Shown in pieces: positions 34,862-43,488 of a stretch of 64,000 nt of DNA. The stretch is from Phycisphaerales bacterium. Its GTDB lineage: Bacteria; Planctomycetota; Phycisphaerae; UBA1845. Made by a program: the position numbers and the translations under genes. The notes below the pieces were generated by a model. It was not told the origin of the DNA and did not search any database. It saw only the letters and a list, made by a program, of their open reading frames with translations. The stretch is from assembly GCA_020639095.1 (NCBI GenBank), contig JACKHH010000010.1:46626-110625 (forward strand). Reading direction: 5' to 3'. Position 1 is the stretch's first letter; every line of letters begins with the position of its first letter.

Positions 34862-35230
34862 CGCGAATTAACCAGCAAAGCCGCACGAAAATCCGTAGCC
34901 GGATCACCAACAAAAACCCAGATTGGCGTGAACGCATCATCCCAATTGAATTCCGCGATCTGACGTTGCGCCATGGCGCAGTTGGGTCGCGTTGACGATT
35001 TACTGGGAGCGGGTGCAGCTCTTTGGTGTCACAAGACGGGTTCAAAGGTGCCACCGACCGAGGTAGGGAGTGTACAAATCGCTATGCCAGGCGCACAGAC
35101 GGTTGTCGTGTACCAAGGCGGCAAGCGTGCTGGCTTTGGCACAGTTCTTGGCACAGCCGAGCGTGCCGGGAGCGAGACGCTTCGAAACATTTGGCTAGCC
35201 AAGCCGTTATGGAACGCCCGATCAATTGAA
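34862..35230. other. Gene-free degenerate stretch
   Basis: About 370 bp between the SDR relic and tRNA-Ser. Short open frames only, with no recognisable product; together with 34149-34861 it forms a decayed zone next to a tRNA gene, a common integration target. Confidence 0.45.
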
Positions 35231-35321
<91 letters not shown>

Positions 35322-35550
35322 TGATGGGCAGTATCGGCCATGATCGCCGATGCCCGTACGTCTATCAGCCTGCTTCTGGGCCAGCGGCGGTACATTACCA
35401 CGGCGACGCGGGAGCGTCCAGATTGGTCGCCGAGCCGCTTGCGCGTGCCCGAGCCGCCGTCGGCAAGCCATCAATCGGCCCGCGTCCCGGCTCAAGAAAA
35501 ATGGCGCCACGTGAGCCCTGCGTTGAAGTATAAAGGGGCCAACAGCGGAA

Positions 35551-36687
35551 CTATCCCAACGCCTGTTCCAGGTCTTCGATGAGGTCCTGGGTGTCTTCGA
35601 TGCCCACGCTCAGGCGCACCAAGCCGTCGGTGACGCCTCTGGCTTCGCGGATCTCTTTCGGGATCGACGCGTGCGTCATGATCGCGGGGTGATTGACCAG
35701 CGACTCGACGCCGCCCAGCGACTCCGCCAGGCTGAAGACCTTCACGCGTTCGCAGAATGACTTGGCGGCTGCGAAACCGTTCTTGAACTCCATCGTCACG
35801 ATCCCACCGCCGCCGCTCATCTGTCGCGACGCGATCGCGTGATCCGGATGGTTCATCAGTTTGGGATAAATCACCTTTGATAACGCACCATGGCCCATGA
35901 GGTGCTCGGCGATGGCGGCTGCGTTTTGACAGTGCGCGTCCATCCGCACCTTGAGCGTCTTGATCCCGCGATGCGTGAGGTAGGCGTCGAACGGTCCCGG
36001 GCAGGAACCAGCCGCGTTGAGGTAATAGGCGATGGGCTGAGCCCATTCCGCCTGCTTGCAGATGACGGCTCCCCCGATCACGTCGGAGTGTCCGCCGAGG
36101 TACTTGGTGCTGCTGTGTACGACGTAGTCCGCGCCGAGGGTTAGCGGCTGCTGTAGCGCGGGTGTGGCGAAGGTGTTGTCCACGGCGAGGCGCACGCCCC
36201 GGGCATGCGCGACGTCGGCGATCGCTTTGATGTCGAGCACGCGGAGCAGTGGATTCGTCGGCGTCTCCAGCCAGATGAGTTTGGTGGTTTTGTCAATGAG
36301 CGCGTCGAAGGCTTTGGGGTCGGGGTCGTCGGTGAAACGCGCGTCGAGCCCCCACGGGCGGAACACCGTTTCCATCAAGCGATACGTCCCACCGTACACG
36401 TCGCCATACGACACCACCGAATCACCGGGTCGCAGCGTCGCGAGCATCGCCGTGGTGGCTGCGAGTCCCGACGGGAACGCGGTCGCAGCCGCTCCGCCTT
36501 CGATGGCTGCGAGGCATTTCTCAAGCGCGACGCGCGTGGGGTTGGCGGTGCGGGAATACTCATAGCCCTTGTGCACGCCGGGCGATTCCTGCGTGTACGT
36601 GCTGGTTACGTGAATCGGTGGAACGGTCGCACCGGTAACGGGATCAGGGTCCTGGCCGACGTGAATGGCGGTGGTGGCGAGTCGCAT
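35551..36687 (-). CDS. metB: Cystathionine gamma-synthase / gamma-lyase (PLP)
   Basis: 378 aa from ATG 36687 (AAGGA site). Cys/Met-metabolism PLP enzyme: N-terminal TTAIHVGQDPDPVTGATVPPIH, Y-SR-NPTR (YEYSRTANPTR), AFPSGLAATTA, DNTFATPALQQP, the PLP lysine K195 in HSSTKYLGGHSDVIGG, and the C-terminal SLGGVESLVNHPAIMTHASI...RLSVGIED. The sequence cannot firmly separate MetB (synthase) from the lyase (MccB/CGL). With the cystathionine beta-synthase at 41457 a reverse transsulfuration route (homocysteine to cysteine) is equally likely. Confidence 0.9.
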   Translation of the reverse strand: MRLATTAIHVGQDPDPVTGATVPPIHVTSTYTQESPGVHKGYEYSRTANPTRVALEKCLAAIEGGAAATAFPSGLAATTAMLATLRPGDSVVSYGDVYGGTYRLMETVFRPWGLDARFTDDPDPKAFDALIDKTTKLIWLETPTNPLLRVLDIKAIADVAHARGVRLAVDNTFATPALQQPLTLGADYVVHSSTKYLGGHSDVIGGAVICKQAEWAQPIAYYLNAAGSCPGPFDAYLTHRGIKTLKVRMDAHCQNAAAIAEHLMGHGALSKVIYPKLMNHPDHAIASRQMSGGGGIVTMEFKNGFAAAKSFCERVKVFSLAESLGGVESLVNHPAIMTHASIPKEIREARGVTDGLVRLSVGIEDTQDLIEDLEQALG

Positions 36688-36795
36688 GTCGAGTTCCTTG
36701 AACTGAGTCCTGACGGTGTTGATGTCTTTCGCGGAAGGGTAACGCGACAACTGGGGAACCGCAAAGCGTGCAGGGTAGTATGGGTTGTGCATGCG

Positions 36796-36890
36796 TGGGT
36801 GGCACGGTCTGACGCAATCAGGCCGTGGACTCTGCAAGGGAGTCATTGCTTTGTCGACCACGGCCTCGCGGCGCGAGACCGTGCCACCCA
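36796..36890. repeat. Composite hairpin repeat (REP/MITE-like)
   Basis: Outer arms TGGGTGGCACGGTCT (36796-36810) and AGACCGTGCCACCCA (36876-36890) are a perfect 15-bp inverted repeat; inner arms GGCCGTGG (36821-36828) and CCACGGCC (36858-36865) are a perfect 8-bp pair. It lies in the intergenic gap before the glycosyltransferase gene. The nested design suggests a short mobile hairpin element. Confidence 0.65.
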
Positions 36891-36949
36891 GCCATGTCGC
36901 TCCCGGCGTTTTCGTGGTGATGGCGTGAACACGCGTTACAATCGCGGGC

Positions 36950-39900
36950 ATGACCACGGACGGCGCGGGCATATCTCGGGGAACACTTGAAACATCGGAT
37001 GACGGCGAGCTGCGCTATGGCGTGGCGTTCCTTCGACTGGCGTTTGCGGCGCTGGTGATACGCCTGATGGTCGCGCCATGGATGGCGCACAGCGGCGACA
37101 TGGGCACGTTCATCGCGTGGGGCAAGCGGCTGGCGGAGATCGGGCCGACGCGATTCTGGTCGGGCGACTACTGGTGTGACTACCTGCCCGGGTATCTCCT
37201 GGTGCTCTGGATGTTGGGCAAGGTCTCGGCGTTCCTGCCAGGCGCCTGGGACGTACTGCTCTTCAAGTTGCCGAACCTGCTCGCAGATTTGGTCACGGCG
37301 TGGATGATCTGGCGGCTGACGCGCGAGCGCGCTGGTTCGCGGCACCTGTGGATACCATTCGCTTATCTGCTCAGTCCGGCCGTGCTCTTCAACTCAACGA
37401 TTTGGGGTCAGGCGGACAGTTTGCACGCGGCGTTGCTGGTGGGCGCTTTGTATCTCGTGGTGCGGCGGAGGGTGCTGCTTGCGGGTCTGGTGCTGGGGTA
37501 TGCGGTTGCGTTCAAACCGCACACGCTGGTGATTCTGCCGTTCGCGTTGCTGTTGGCGATTCGTCTCAAGCTGCCCGCGTGGCGCGTTGCGTTGGCGGTC
37601 ATGCTTGTGGCCGTTGTATTCGTCGCGACGTTTCTGCCGTTCGGCGGAACGGAGTCGCCGGTTGCGCTGGGCGATTATGTTCGCACGCGCGTGGACACGA
37701 CGATGGGGGAGTACGGCTACGCGTCAGTCAACGCGCTCAATTTCTGGTACCTCGTCGGGCAAAACTGGAAGCCGGACAGCACAGAGTGGCTGGGTGTGCT
37801 GACGATTCGACAGGTGGGGACGGGAATTTGCTGCCTGGGCATCGCTGCGCTGCTGGCGTTTGCATTCGTGTGTACGCGAATCAGAACCCCCCGCGCCAAG
37901 CGGGGGGCGGGAGCCCACGGACTCGCACGACGCGAATCCGCTGATGAAGCAGGACCGTGTTCTGCCCCGGGCTTGGCGCCCGGGGTTCTGATGGCGGCTG
38001 GTCTTGCTTATCTTGTGGTGTTCTTGTTTGTGACGCGGGCGCATGAGCGTCATGTGTTTCCCTATTTTGTGTTGGTGGCCGTTGCGATCGCGTGGCGGCC
38101 TGCCGTCATCGTGCCTTGGTTGCTGCTGACTGCGACGTATTGCGTGAATCTGTACCTCTCGTGGCGCTACTGTCTGCCGGGGAATCAGTCAGCCGTTTTG
38201 TGCCCGCCGGTGTTTGGCAATGGTCTCTGCCTGCTGAACTTGGCTGTGCTGCCGTTGACGCTGGTTGCGTGCCTGCCCAGTGTGCAACGGTGGTTCATCG
38301 CTGTAACTCCTCTCCCTGAAAGTGAGGGGGCAGGGGGAGGGGTTCGAAGTCAGGCAGTTGGATCAGGATCGACCCCACCGGGTGCATCCGGTTCCGCGTC
38401 CCGTCCCTTGCTCACACCGGCATCGGCGGTCGCGTTGCCCGCGTGGCATTGGCCGCTGCGCTATCGGCGACTCGCCTTGATTGGGATAATGCTATTCGCC
38501 GGAGCCACGCGCTTCGTACGACTCAATGCCCCGGGCGAGCGGTACTTCGATGAAGTTTATCACGCCTACACGGCTGAGCAGTGGGTGAAGGGGAACACGG
38601 ACGCCTGGTTGTGGGACAAGCACGCGCCGGAGAAGGGCTGTTCGTACGAGTGGACGCATCCGCCGCTCGCGAAGCTGATGATGGCTTGGAGTATGCGTGT
38701 TTTCGGCGTGCATCCGTGGGCGTGGCGGCTGCCCGGTGCAATCTTCGGAACGCTGACCGTTTGGCTGATTTATCTGTTGGCCAGGTCGCTGCTGCGACAT
38801 GACGGGGTTGCGTTACTTGCAGCCTGTTTTGCTTCGCTCGATGCGCTGCCGCTGTTCGCGTCGCGGATCGGGATGAACGATGTGTACTTTCTGGCGTTCA
38901 TGCTGCTTGCGGTGATTCTGGCGTTGCGGGATAGGTGGGCCGTGTTCGCGCCACTGGCGATCGGATTGGCGCTGGCGTGCAAGTGGACGGCGTTGTACGC
39001 GCTGCCGCTGTTGGGATTTATCCATCTGATCCGGGGGATGCATCAGCCCAGCCGGTTGCCGCTGCGACTCGTGGAGTTGGCAGCCATCTATGTCATCGTG
39101 GTGCCGACGATCTATGTCGCGAGCTACCTACCGTTCTTCCAAGCCGGTCACACGCAAGCACAGTTCGCCGAGTTGCAAAAACAGATGTGGTGGTACCACA
39201 CGGGCTTGAAGGCGACGCATCCGTATTCGTCCAAAGCGTGGCAATGGCCGGTGCTTCAGAAGGCGGTCTGGTGTTACACGGATCGCGTGGAGGAAGATAT
39301 CCGAGCCGCGACTGTAAGGGAGCGGACGGAGGCAGAGGGGCTGAGCGAAGAGGTTGCCGGCATAGCGAGCGACGAAGCCACGGAGGCAAGGAGCCACGAA
39401 GGCACGAAGGCACGAAGCTACGATGGCACGGAGGTGCGGAGCGACGAGGGTACGAAGGCACTGAGGCACGGAGGCACGGAGGGGAAGGATCGTGCGCCGG
39501 TGCCGGTTCGCAAACGCACGGTAGTGGGTACCGCGAACAGTGGAGAGGATGATGCCCCAGACTCTACTGCGGCGCCCGAGCGAATTCTTGAGATTGTTCG
39601 ACCGACGCCGAAGGACGTCTTCATCGCCAACGTCTACGCTTGGGGGAATCCCATCATCTGGGGGGCGGGGCTGGGGGCGCTGATCTTTGCGCTCTACCAC
39701 GTGCTGCGCTACCGAGATGAAGCCGTGCTGATCGTGCTCGCGGGCTACCTGGCGTTCTGGGCGCCGTGGCTGGCGTCGCCGCGGATCATGTTTCTCTACC
39801 ACTACCTGCCGTCGCTACCGTTCCTGTACATCGCGCTGGCCTGGTCGCTGGCCCGCACCGGCATGACGCGTTTCGCGATCACGACCTTCACGGTGATCGC

Positions 39901-39985
39901 GTTGATCGCGTTCGCACTGCTCATACCCTACGTCACCGCAATCTACATGCCGATCAACCTGACGCCGATGGGTTGGTCAAAGTGA
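36950..39985 (+). CDS. Two-headed GT-C glycosyltransferase (GT87-like + PMT/GT39-like)
   Basis: 1011 aa integral membrane protein with two GT-C modules. The first (~20-455) resembles polyprenol-phosphate-dependent mannosyltransferases: HSGDMGTFIAWGKRLAEIG, YLPGYLLVLW, LSPAVLFNSTIWGQADSLHAALL, AVAFKPHTLVILP. The second (~505-1011) is a protein O-mannosyltransferase-like unit: RFVRLNAPGERYFDEVYHAYTAEQWV (the catalytic acidic DE), WTHPPLAKLMMAW, FGVHPWAWRLPGAIFG, LDALPLFASRIGMNDVYF, GLALACKWTALYALP, and the C-terminal YHYLPSLPFLYIALAW. Each would use a lipid-linked sugar. Three stretches of repeat-like, non-membrane sequence interrupt it in frame (37881-37991, 38306-38343, 39361-39485). The start at 36950 has a poor ribosome site. 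Confidence 0.85.
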   Translation: MTTDGAGISRGTLETSDDGELRYGVAFLRLAFAALVIRLMVAPWMAHSGDMGTFIAWGKRLAEIGPTRFWSGDYWCDYLPGYLLVLWMLGKVSAFLPGAWDVLLFKLPNLLADLVTAWMIWRLTRERAGSRHLWIPFAYLLSPAVLFNSTIWGQADSLHAALLVGALYLVVRRRVLLAGLVLGYAVAFKPHTLVILPFALLLAIRLKLPAWRVALAVMLVAVVFVATFLPFGGTESPVALGDYVRTRVDTTMGEYGYASVNALNFWYLVGQNWKPDSTEWLGVLTIRQVGTGICCLGIAALLAFAFVCTRIRTPRAKRGAGAHGLARRESADEAGPCSAPGLAPGVLMAAGLAYLVVFLFVTRAHERHVFPYFVLVAVAIAWRPAVIVPWLLLTATYCVNLYLSWRYCLPGNQSAVLCPPVFGNGLCLLNLAVLPLTLVACLPSVQRWFIAVTPLPESEGAGGGVRSQAVGSGSTPPGASGSASRPLLTPASAVALPAWHWPLRYRRLALIGIMLFAGATRFVRLNAPGERYFDEVYHAYTAEQWVKGNTDAWLWDKHAPEKGCSYEWTHPPLAKLMMAWSMRVFGVHPWAWRLPGAIFGTLTVWLIYLLARSLLRHDGVALLAACFASLDALPLFASRIGMNDVYFLAFMLLAVILALRDRWAVFAPLAIGLALACKWTALYALPLLGFIHLIRGMHQPSRLPLRLVELAAIYVIVVPTIYVASYLPFFQAGHTQAQFAELQKQMWWYHTGLKATHPYSSKAWQWPVLQKAVWCYTDRVEEDIRAATVRERTEAEGLSEEVAGIASDEATEARSHEGTKARSYDGTEVRSDEGTKALRHGGTEGKDRAPVPVRKRTVVGTANSGEDDAPDSTAAPERILEIVRPTPKDVFIANVYAWGNPIIWGAGLGALIFALYHVLRYRDEAVLIVLAGYLAFWAPWLASPRIMFLYHYLPSLPFLYIALAWSLARTGMTRFAITTFTVIALIAFALLIPYVTAIYMPINLTPMGWSK
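37881..37991. repeat. Hairpin repeat inserted in frame inside the glycosyltransferase gene
   Basis: Left arm TCAGAACCCCCCGCGCCAAG (37881-37900) and right arm CTTGGCGCCCGGGGTTCTGA (37972-37991) are inverted copies with a two-base swap; the right arm belongs to a 28-bp unit (37964-37991) that recurs outside the gene at 41414-41441 with one mismatch. The insert encodes about 37 residues rich in R, G, A and P between two transmembrane helices. Confidence 0.75.
38306..38343. repeat. C/G-run hairpin-like repeat inside the glycosyltransferase gene
   Basis: A segment reading CTCCTCTCCCTGAAAGTGAG then GGGGCAGGGGGAGGGG has complementary pyrimidine and purine-rich arms and looks like a common intergenic planctomycete repeat. 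It encodes the start of a low-complexity linker (PLPESEGAGGG) between the two glycosyltransferase modules. Confidence 0.5.
39361..39485. repeat. Tandem 8-9 bp repeat array inside the glycosyltransferase gene
   Basis: About a dozen degenerate copies of ACGAAGGC / ACGGAGGC / ACGAAGCT follow one another in frame and encode a charged linker (HEGTKARSYDGTEVRSDEGTKALRHGGTEG). The composition differs sharply from the membrane segments on both sides. Confidence 0.75.
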
Positions 39986-40016
39986 GGGTTGGGGTGGCCC
40001 AGGCCCTTCGGGCTTG
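39985..40016. repeat. Small hairpin after the glycosyltransferase gene
   Basis: CAGGCCC-TTC-GGGCTTG forms a 7-bp stem just after the stop codon, within GGGTGGCCCAGGCCCTTCGG. It could act as a terminator (no T-run) or be another copy of a short intergenic repeat family. Confidence 0.4.
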
Positions 40017-40128
40017 GAGGCATGACCTAACATAGTCTTCGGGAACAGTGATTTGTAGTGATGGCACAAGGCTTGACAGTGTTTGGTGAGTTGTGGAGAC
40101 TGCTAATTGCTCATCATGGAGTTGTCCA

Positions 40129-41340
40129 ATGGATGACACCTCGATTCCATCTAAACACTACTTTAGCTTGAAAGGCAAGAATGCTGAGGATTTCCTACAT
40201 GAGCTTGCCTTTAAGACTTTCCTAACAGATTGGTGTTTCCCGAACCCCGAGTATTCGCCTGGGAAAGAGCTTTGCGACTTGCTTGTTGTATTTGATCGTA
40301 CTGCGATCATCTGGCAAGCGAAGGACTTGAAACTGAACAAAAGGGGCGAACTTCGCAACTCGGCGGTTCAGAAAAACATCCGCCAGTTGTCTGGTGCTCG
40401 GCGTCGAATGCTTGATATTGATAGGCCGATTACGATCTCTAACCCCCGGCGTACTCCGGAGGTTATTGACCCAAAGCAAATCGAAGAAGTTTTCCTAGTG
40501 TCGGTATTACTTGGCGACACTCCCGATATTCAAGCCTTCATGGATGAGGCTAAAGGGCATCAGTGTCATGTCTTTACTCGCGAGTTTGCTGAGATCGTTC
40601 TCAATGAGCTTGACACTGTCGGTGATTTCTGTGACTACCTTCGAGAGAAAGAGAAACTGTTTCGAAACTGCGAGGGGATGACAATTCTTGGAGGAGAGGA
40701 AGATCTACTTGCTACGTATTTGTTCAAGCAGCGTAGCCTCGCGATGTTTCAAGGTTATTCTGACGTAGTCATTGAGGGAGGAGCGTGGGATGACCTCAGA
40801 CAGCGAGAGGAGTACGCATTAAAGAAGAAGGCCGATGAGGTAAGTTACCTTTGGGATTTCTTGATTGGAAGGGCGCATGAAGCAAATGTGCCTGAGTATG
40901 AAATCATTGCGAGGGAGCTTGCACGTCCTCGGCGGTTTAATCGTCGCGTTCTGGCGACCGCAGCCTATGATGCTCATGTAATTGCTCATCACAAGGATGA
41001 GCCAACGGGCATGTATCGACGATTCCTAAAAGATGGAGAGACGGCTTTCTGCTTTCTTTTTGCTGGTGATGGTGTGCCGCAAGACCAGCGTCGAGAGTTT
41101 TTGCTGCAAATGTGCGAGGTGGCAAGATTGCATTTCGACCCCGTCCCCAAAGTCGTTGGAATTGCCACTGCCATGAGGATTGAACGCGAGGCATCGTTCG
41201 ACTATGCGTTTGTTCATCTGCAGGAGCTCACGTCGGACATCCGGGACAATCTCAAGAAACTGCAAGTCGATACTGGCATACTCACAACCGCCAAGCCACT
41301 CCACATTTCACATGACGAGTACCCGATCGCCGACGGCTGA
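40129..41340 (+). CDS. Putative PD-(D/E)XK nuclease-like protein on an AT-richer island
   Basis: 403 aa from ATG 40129 (GGAG nine bases before). GC content is visibly lower (about half) and codon choice unlike the neighbours, suggesting transfer. Residues ~20-75 read FLHELAFKTFL...GKELCDLLVVFDRTAIIWQAKDLKL: a helix with Glu, then Asp in a hydrophobic strand and QxK in the next strand, the layout of a PD-(D/E)XK nuclease core with Q as the E position. It is followed by a helix QKNIRQLSGARRRML. The rest (helical, with SYLWDFLIG, EIIARELARPRRFNRRVL) is unfamiliar. It might be a restriction or defence-type effector, but no partner gene is present; confidence in function is low. Confidence 0.6.
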   Translation: MDDTSIPSKHYFSLKGKNAEDFLHELAFKTFLTDWCFPNPEYSPGKELCDLLVVFDRTAIIWQAKDLKLNKRGELRNSAVQKNIRQLSGARRRMLDIDRPITISNPRRTPEVIDPKQIEEVFLVSVLLGDTPDIQAFMDEAKGHQCHVFTREFAEIVLNELDTVGDFCDYLREKEKLFRNCEGMTILGGEEDLLATYLFKQRSLAMFQGYSDVVIEGGAWDDLRQREEYALKKKADEVSYLWDFLIGRAHEANVPEYEIIARELARPRRFNRRVLATAAYDAHVIAHHKDEPTGMYRRFLKDGETAFCFLFAGDGVPQDQRREFLLQMCEVARLHFDPVPKVVGIATAMRIEREASFDYAFVHLQELTSDIRDNLKKLQVDTGILTTAKPLHISHDEYPIADG

Positions 41341-41413
41341 ATCAAAAGCCCTGTGGTCCAAACATCGCAGTTTGTTTCATCGATAACGCGACATAGTATT
41401 TGCATCTTCGGTT

Positions 41414-41441
41414 GCCCCGGGCTTGGCGCCCGGGTTTCTGA
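41414..41441. repeat. Second copy of the glycosyltransferase-gene hairpin repeat
   Basis: The 28-bp unit is identical to 37964-37991 except for one base (GGGT for GGGG). Its core CCCGGGCTTGGCGCCCGGG is itself nearly palindromic. It lies between the AT-richer gene and the end of the cystathionine beta-synthase gene. Confidence 0.75.
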
Positions 41442-41456
41442 CTGGGGTATTGCCGT

Positions 41457-42854
41457 TTATCGCTCGACTGGGGCCTGCGCTTCGCCCAGGCTTTTTTCCG
41501 GCGGCAATAGGGAATCCCAGAAGTTGACCATGTCGATGCGCGTGACGATGTCTACGATCTCGCCGCCTCTGGTGATGACGATGCCGCTGCTGCCGCTGAG
41601 CAGCAGGCGGTAGACTTCGTCGACGTCAGTGGTGTCCTCGACCGTGGGCATCGGGCGGGCCATCATCGTCTGCACCGAGATTTGCCTCGGGTCGTTGCCG
41701 TCGTGCAGCAGCTTCGCGAGCGTGATTTCGCGCAGCGCGCCCACCACCTTGCCATCCTCAACGACCGGCAACTGCGAAATACTGTGCTGGCGGAAGAGCT
41801 GAATGATCTCCTGGGCGGTCTGGTCCGGCGATGCGGTGATCAACTCGCGCGAGCCGTGCATGTCGAGCACGTCGCGGATCGAACGCCGCTCAGCCGGTGA
41901 GGCCATGTACCCGTTCTCAATCATCCACTCGTCGGAGTAGACCTTCGACAGGTAGTTCCGCCCGGTGTCCGGCGAGAGCGCGACGACGACATCGTCCGGC
42001 CCCAGGCGGCGCGCGTATTTCAACGCAGCAGCCACGCACGTCCCGCACGAACCGCCGACGAGCAGCCCTTCGAGGCGGGCCATGTTCCGCGCCGTCATGA
42101 ACGATTCCTGATCGGTGATGCGCACCCAGTCGTCGACGACCTGCGCGTTGAACGTGCTGGGCACGTAGTCCTCGCCGATGCCTTCGACCGCCCACGGCGC
42201 GAGGTGGTCACCGGAGAGGATGCTACCGGCTGGGTCTGCCGCGACGATTTTGATTTTCGGGTTCTTCTCCTTCAGGAACTTGCCAATGCCCGAAATGGTT
42301 CCGCCAGTACCGATCCCGGCACAGAAGCAGGTGATCTTGCCTTCGGTCTGCTCCCAGATCTCCGGGCCGGTGTGCTGGTAGTGGTACATCGGGTTGAGCT
42401 GGTTGCTGAACTGATCGGGTTGAAAGGCATTGGGGATTTCATTGAGCAGCCTGCGGGCAACTCCGGCATAGCCCTCGGGCGAATTGGACTCCGCACCGGC
42501 CGGTGTAAGCACGACCTCCGCGCCGTAGGCTTTGAGCAGGCGGATTTTCTCAGCCGACATCTTGTCGGGCATGATGAAGATGCAGCGATAGCCGCGGACG
42601 GCAGCCACCATCGCGAGGCCGACACCGGTGTTGCCCGAGGTGGCTTCGATGATCGTTCCGCCGGGTTTGAGCACTCCGGTTCGCTCGGCTTCATCGATCA
42701 TGGCGACGGCGATGCGATCCTTGACGCTTCCGCCAGGATTTACCATTTCCACTTTGGCGTAAACGGTCGGCGCCAGACCAGCCGCGACGCGGTTGAGACG
42801 CACGAGTGGGGTGTTGCCGATGGCTTCGAGAACGGTGTTGCAGGCTTTGAGCAT
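41457..42854 (-). CDS. Cystathionine beta-synthase (PLP core + two CBS domains)
   Basis: 465 aa from ATG 42854 (CAAGGAGCC site). PLP core of the cysteine-synthase/CBS type: IGNTPLVRLN, K45 in NPGGSVKDR, ATSGNTGVGLAM, GTGGTISGIGKFLKEKNP, LVGGSCGT, and SPDTGRNYLSKVY. C-terminal CBS pair (~340-455): LITASPDQTAQEIIQLFRQHSISQLPVVEDGKVVGALRE and MPTVEDTTDVDEVYRLLLSGSSGIVITRGGEIVDIVTRIDMV. Condenses serine and homocysteine to cystathionine (or acts as cysteine synthase). With the gamma-synthase/lyase at 35551 it provides transsulfuration; the CBS pair may bind an adenosyl regulator. No N-terminal haem domain. Confidence 0.92.
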   Translation of the reverse strand: MLKACNTVLEAIGNTPLVRLNRVAAGLAPTVYAKVEMVNPGGSVKDRIAVAMIDEAERTGVLKPGGTIIEATSGNTGVGLAMVAAVRGYRCIFIMPDKMSAEKIRLLKAYGAEVVLTPAGAESNSPEGYAGVARRLLNEIPNAFQPDQFSNQLNPMYHYQHTGPEIWEQTEGKITCFCAGIGTGGTISGIGKFLKEKNPKIKIVAADPAGSILSGDHLAPWAVEGIGEDYVPSTFNAQVVDDWVRITDQESFMTARNMARLEGLLVGGSCGTCVAAALKYARRLGPDDVVVALSPDTGRNYLSKVYSDEWMIENGYMASPAERRSIRDVLDMHGSRELITASPDQTAQEIIQLFRQHSISQLPVVEDGKVVGALREITLAKLLHDGNDPRQISVQTMMARPMPTVEDTTDVDEVYRLLLSGSSGIVITRGGEIVDIVTRIDMVNFWDSLLPPEKSLGEAQAPVER

Positions 42855-43488
42855 CTGTGCTGGCTCCTTGCTGGAGATGTAAAGCGGCGGATTCGGTGAT
42901 GCCGCGGACATGGTCGCGCGACCCTCGCGATGAATCCGGCGAAGATATTGTGGCGTCCGCGACCGAAATGGCCGATGGCGTACCCTGATATGGTAGCGTA
43001 AGCGGTTCGCGCCCGCGACGAAAGTACCGTCACGCTCGCCCGCGCTGAGGCGCTTCGGGCGGGTTGTTGAGGGCGTTGCGGGCCCGCAAAACTCCGGTAA
43101 TAAGCGGCATTCTTGGCCTTGAATTCAGGGGGAGATGGTTCTATCCTAACCTGAATTGCTTTCACTTGGCGGTTGGGGCGAAAAACGAGGGAAATGCCCC
43201 AGCGATGAGTGAGCGAAGCGGCCGGAGTATCCTTGCGGAATTCGGCTGCGCGACGATCGGCGTGAGCGGGTTGATTGGGGAGTTGGGCAACTTGTCCTGC
43301 CCCTAATCTTGCCGGGCTCCGCGGATGCCGACGGTGGGTTGTTCACTATGATTGATCGCGGGCGTCCAGCCGCGTGTGGCGCCCGGTGATCAAGGTTGAT
43401 ATCAGGCACGATGTTGCCCGGATTTTAAGTTGACCGCGCGGCAGATAGCGGCGTCTCCAGCAGGCGTCACTGAGGAGCCCAACCTCCG
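42855..43488. other. Gene-free intergenic region
   Basis: About 630 bp between the divergent cystathionine beta-synthase and korA genes, which must hold both promoters. Open frames here have no family match. I could not place convincing -35/-10 boxes. Confidence 0.4.

Noticed and set aside
39361..39485. CRISPR array in the tandem repeats
   Set aside because: Units are 8-9 bp, degenerate and without spacers; it is a coding low-complexity repeat.
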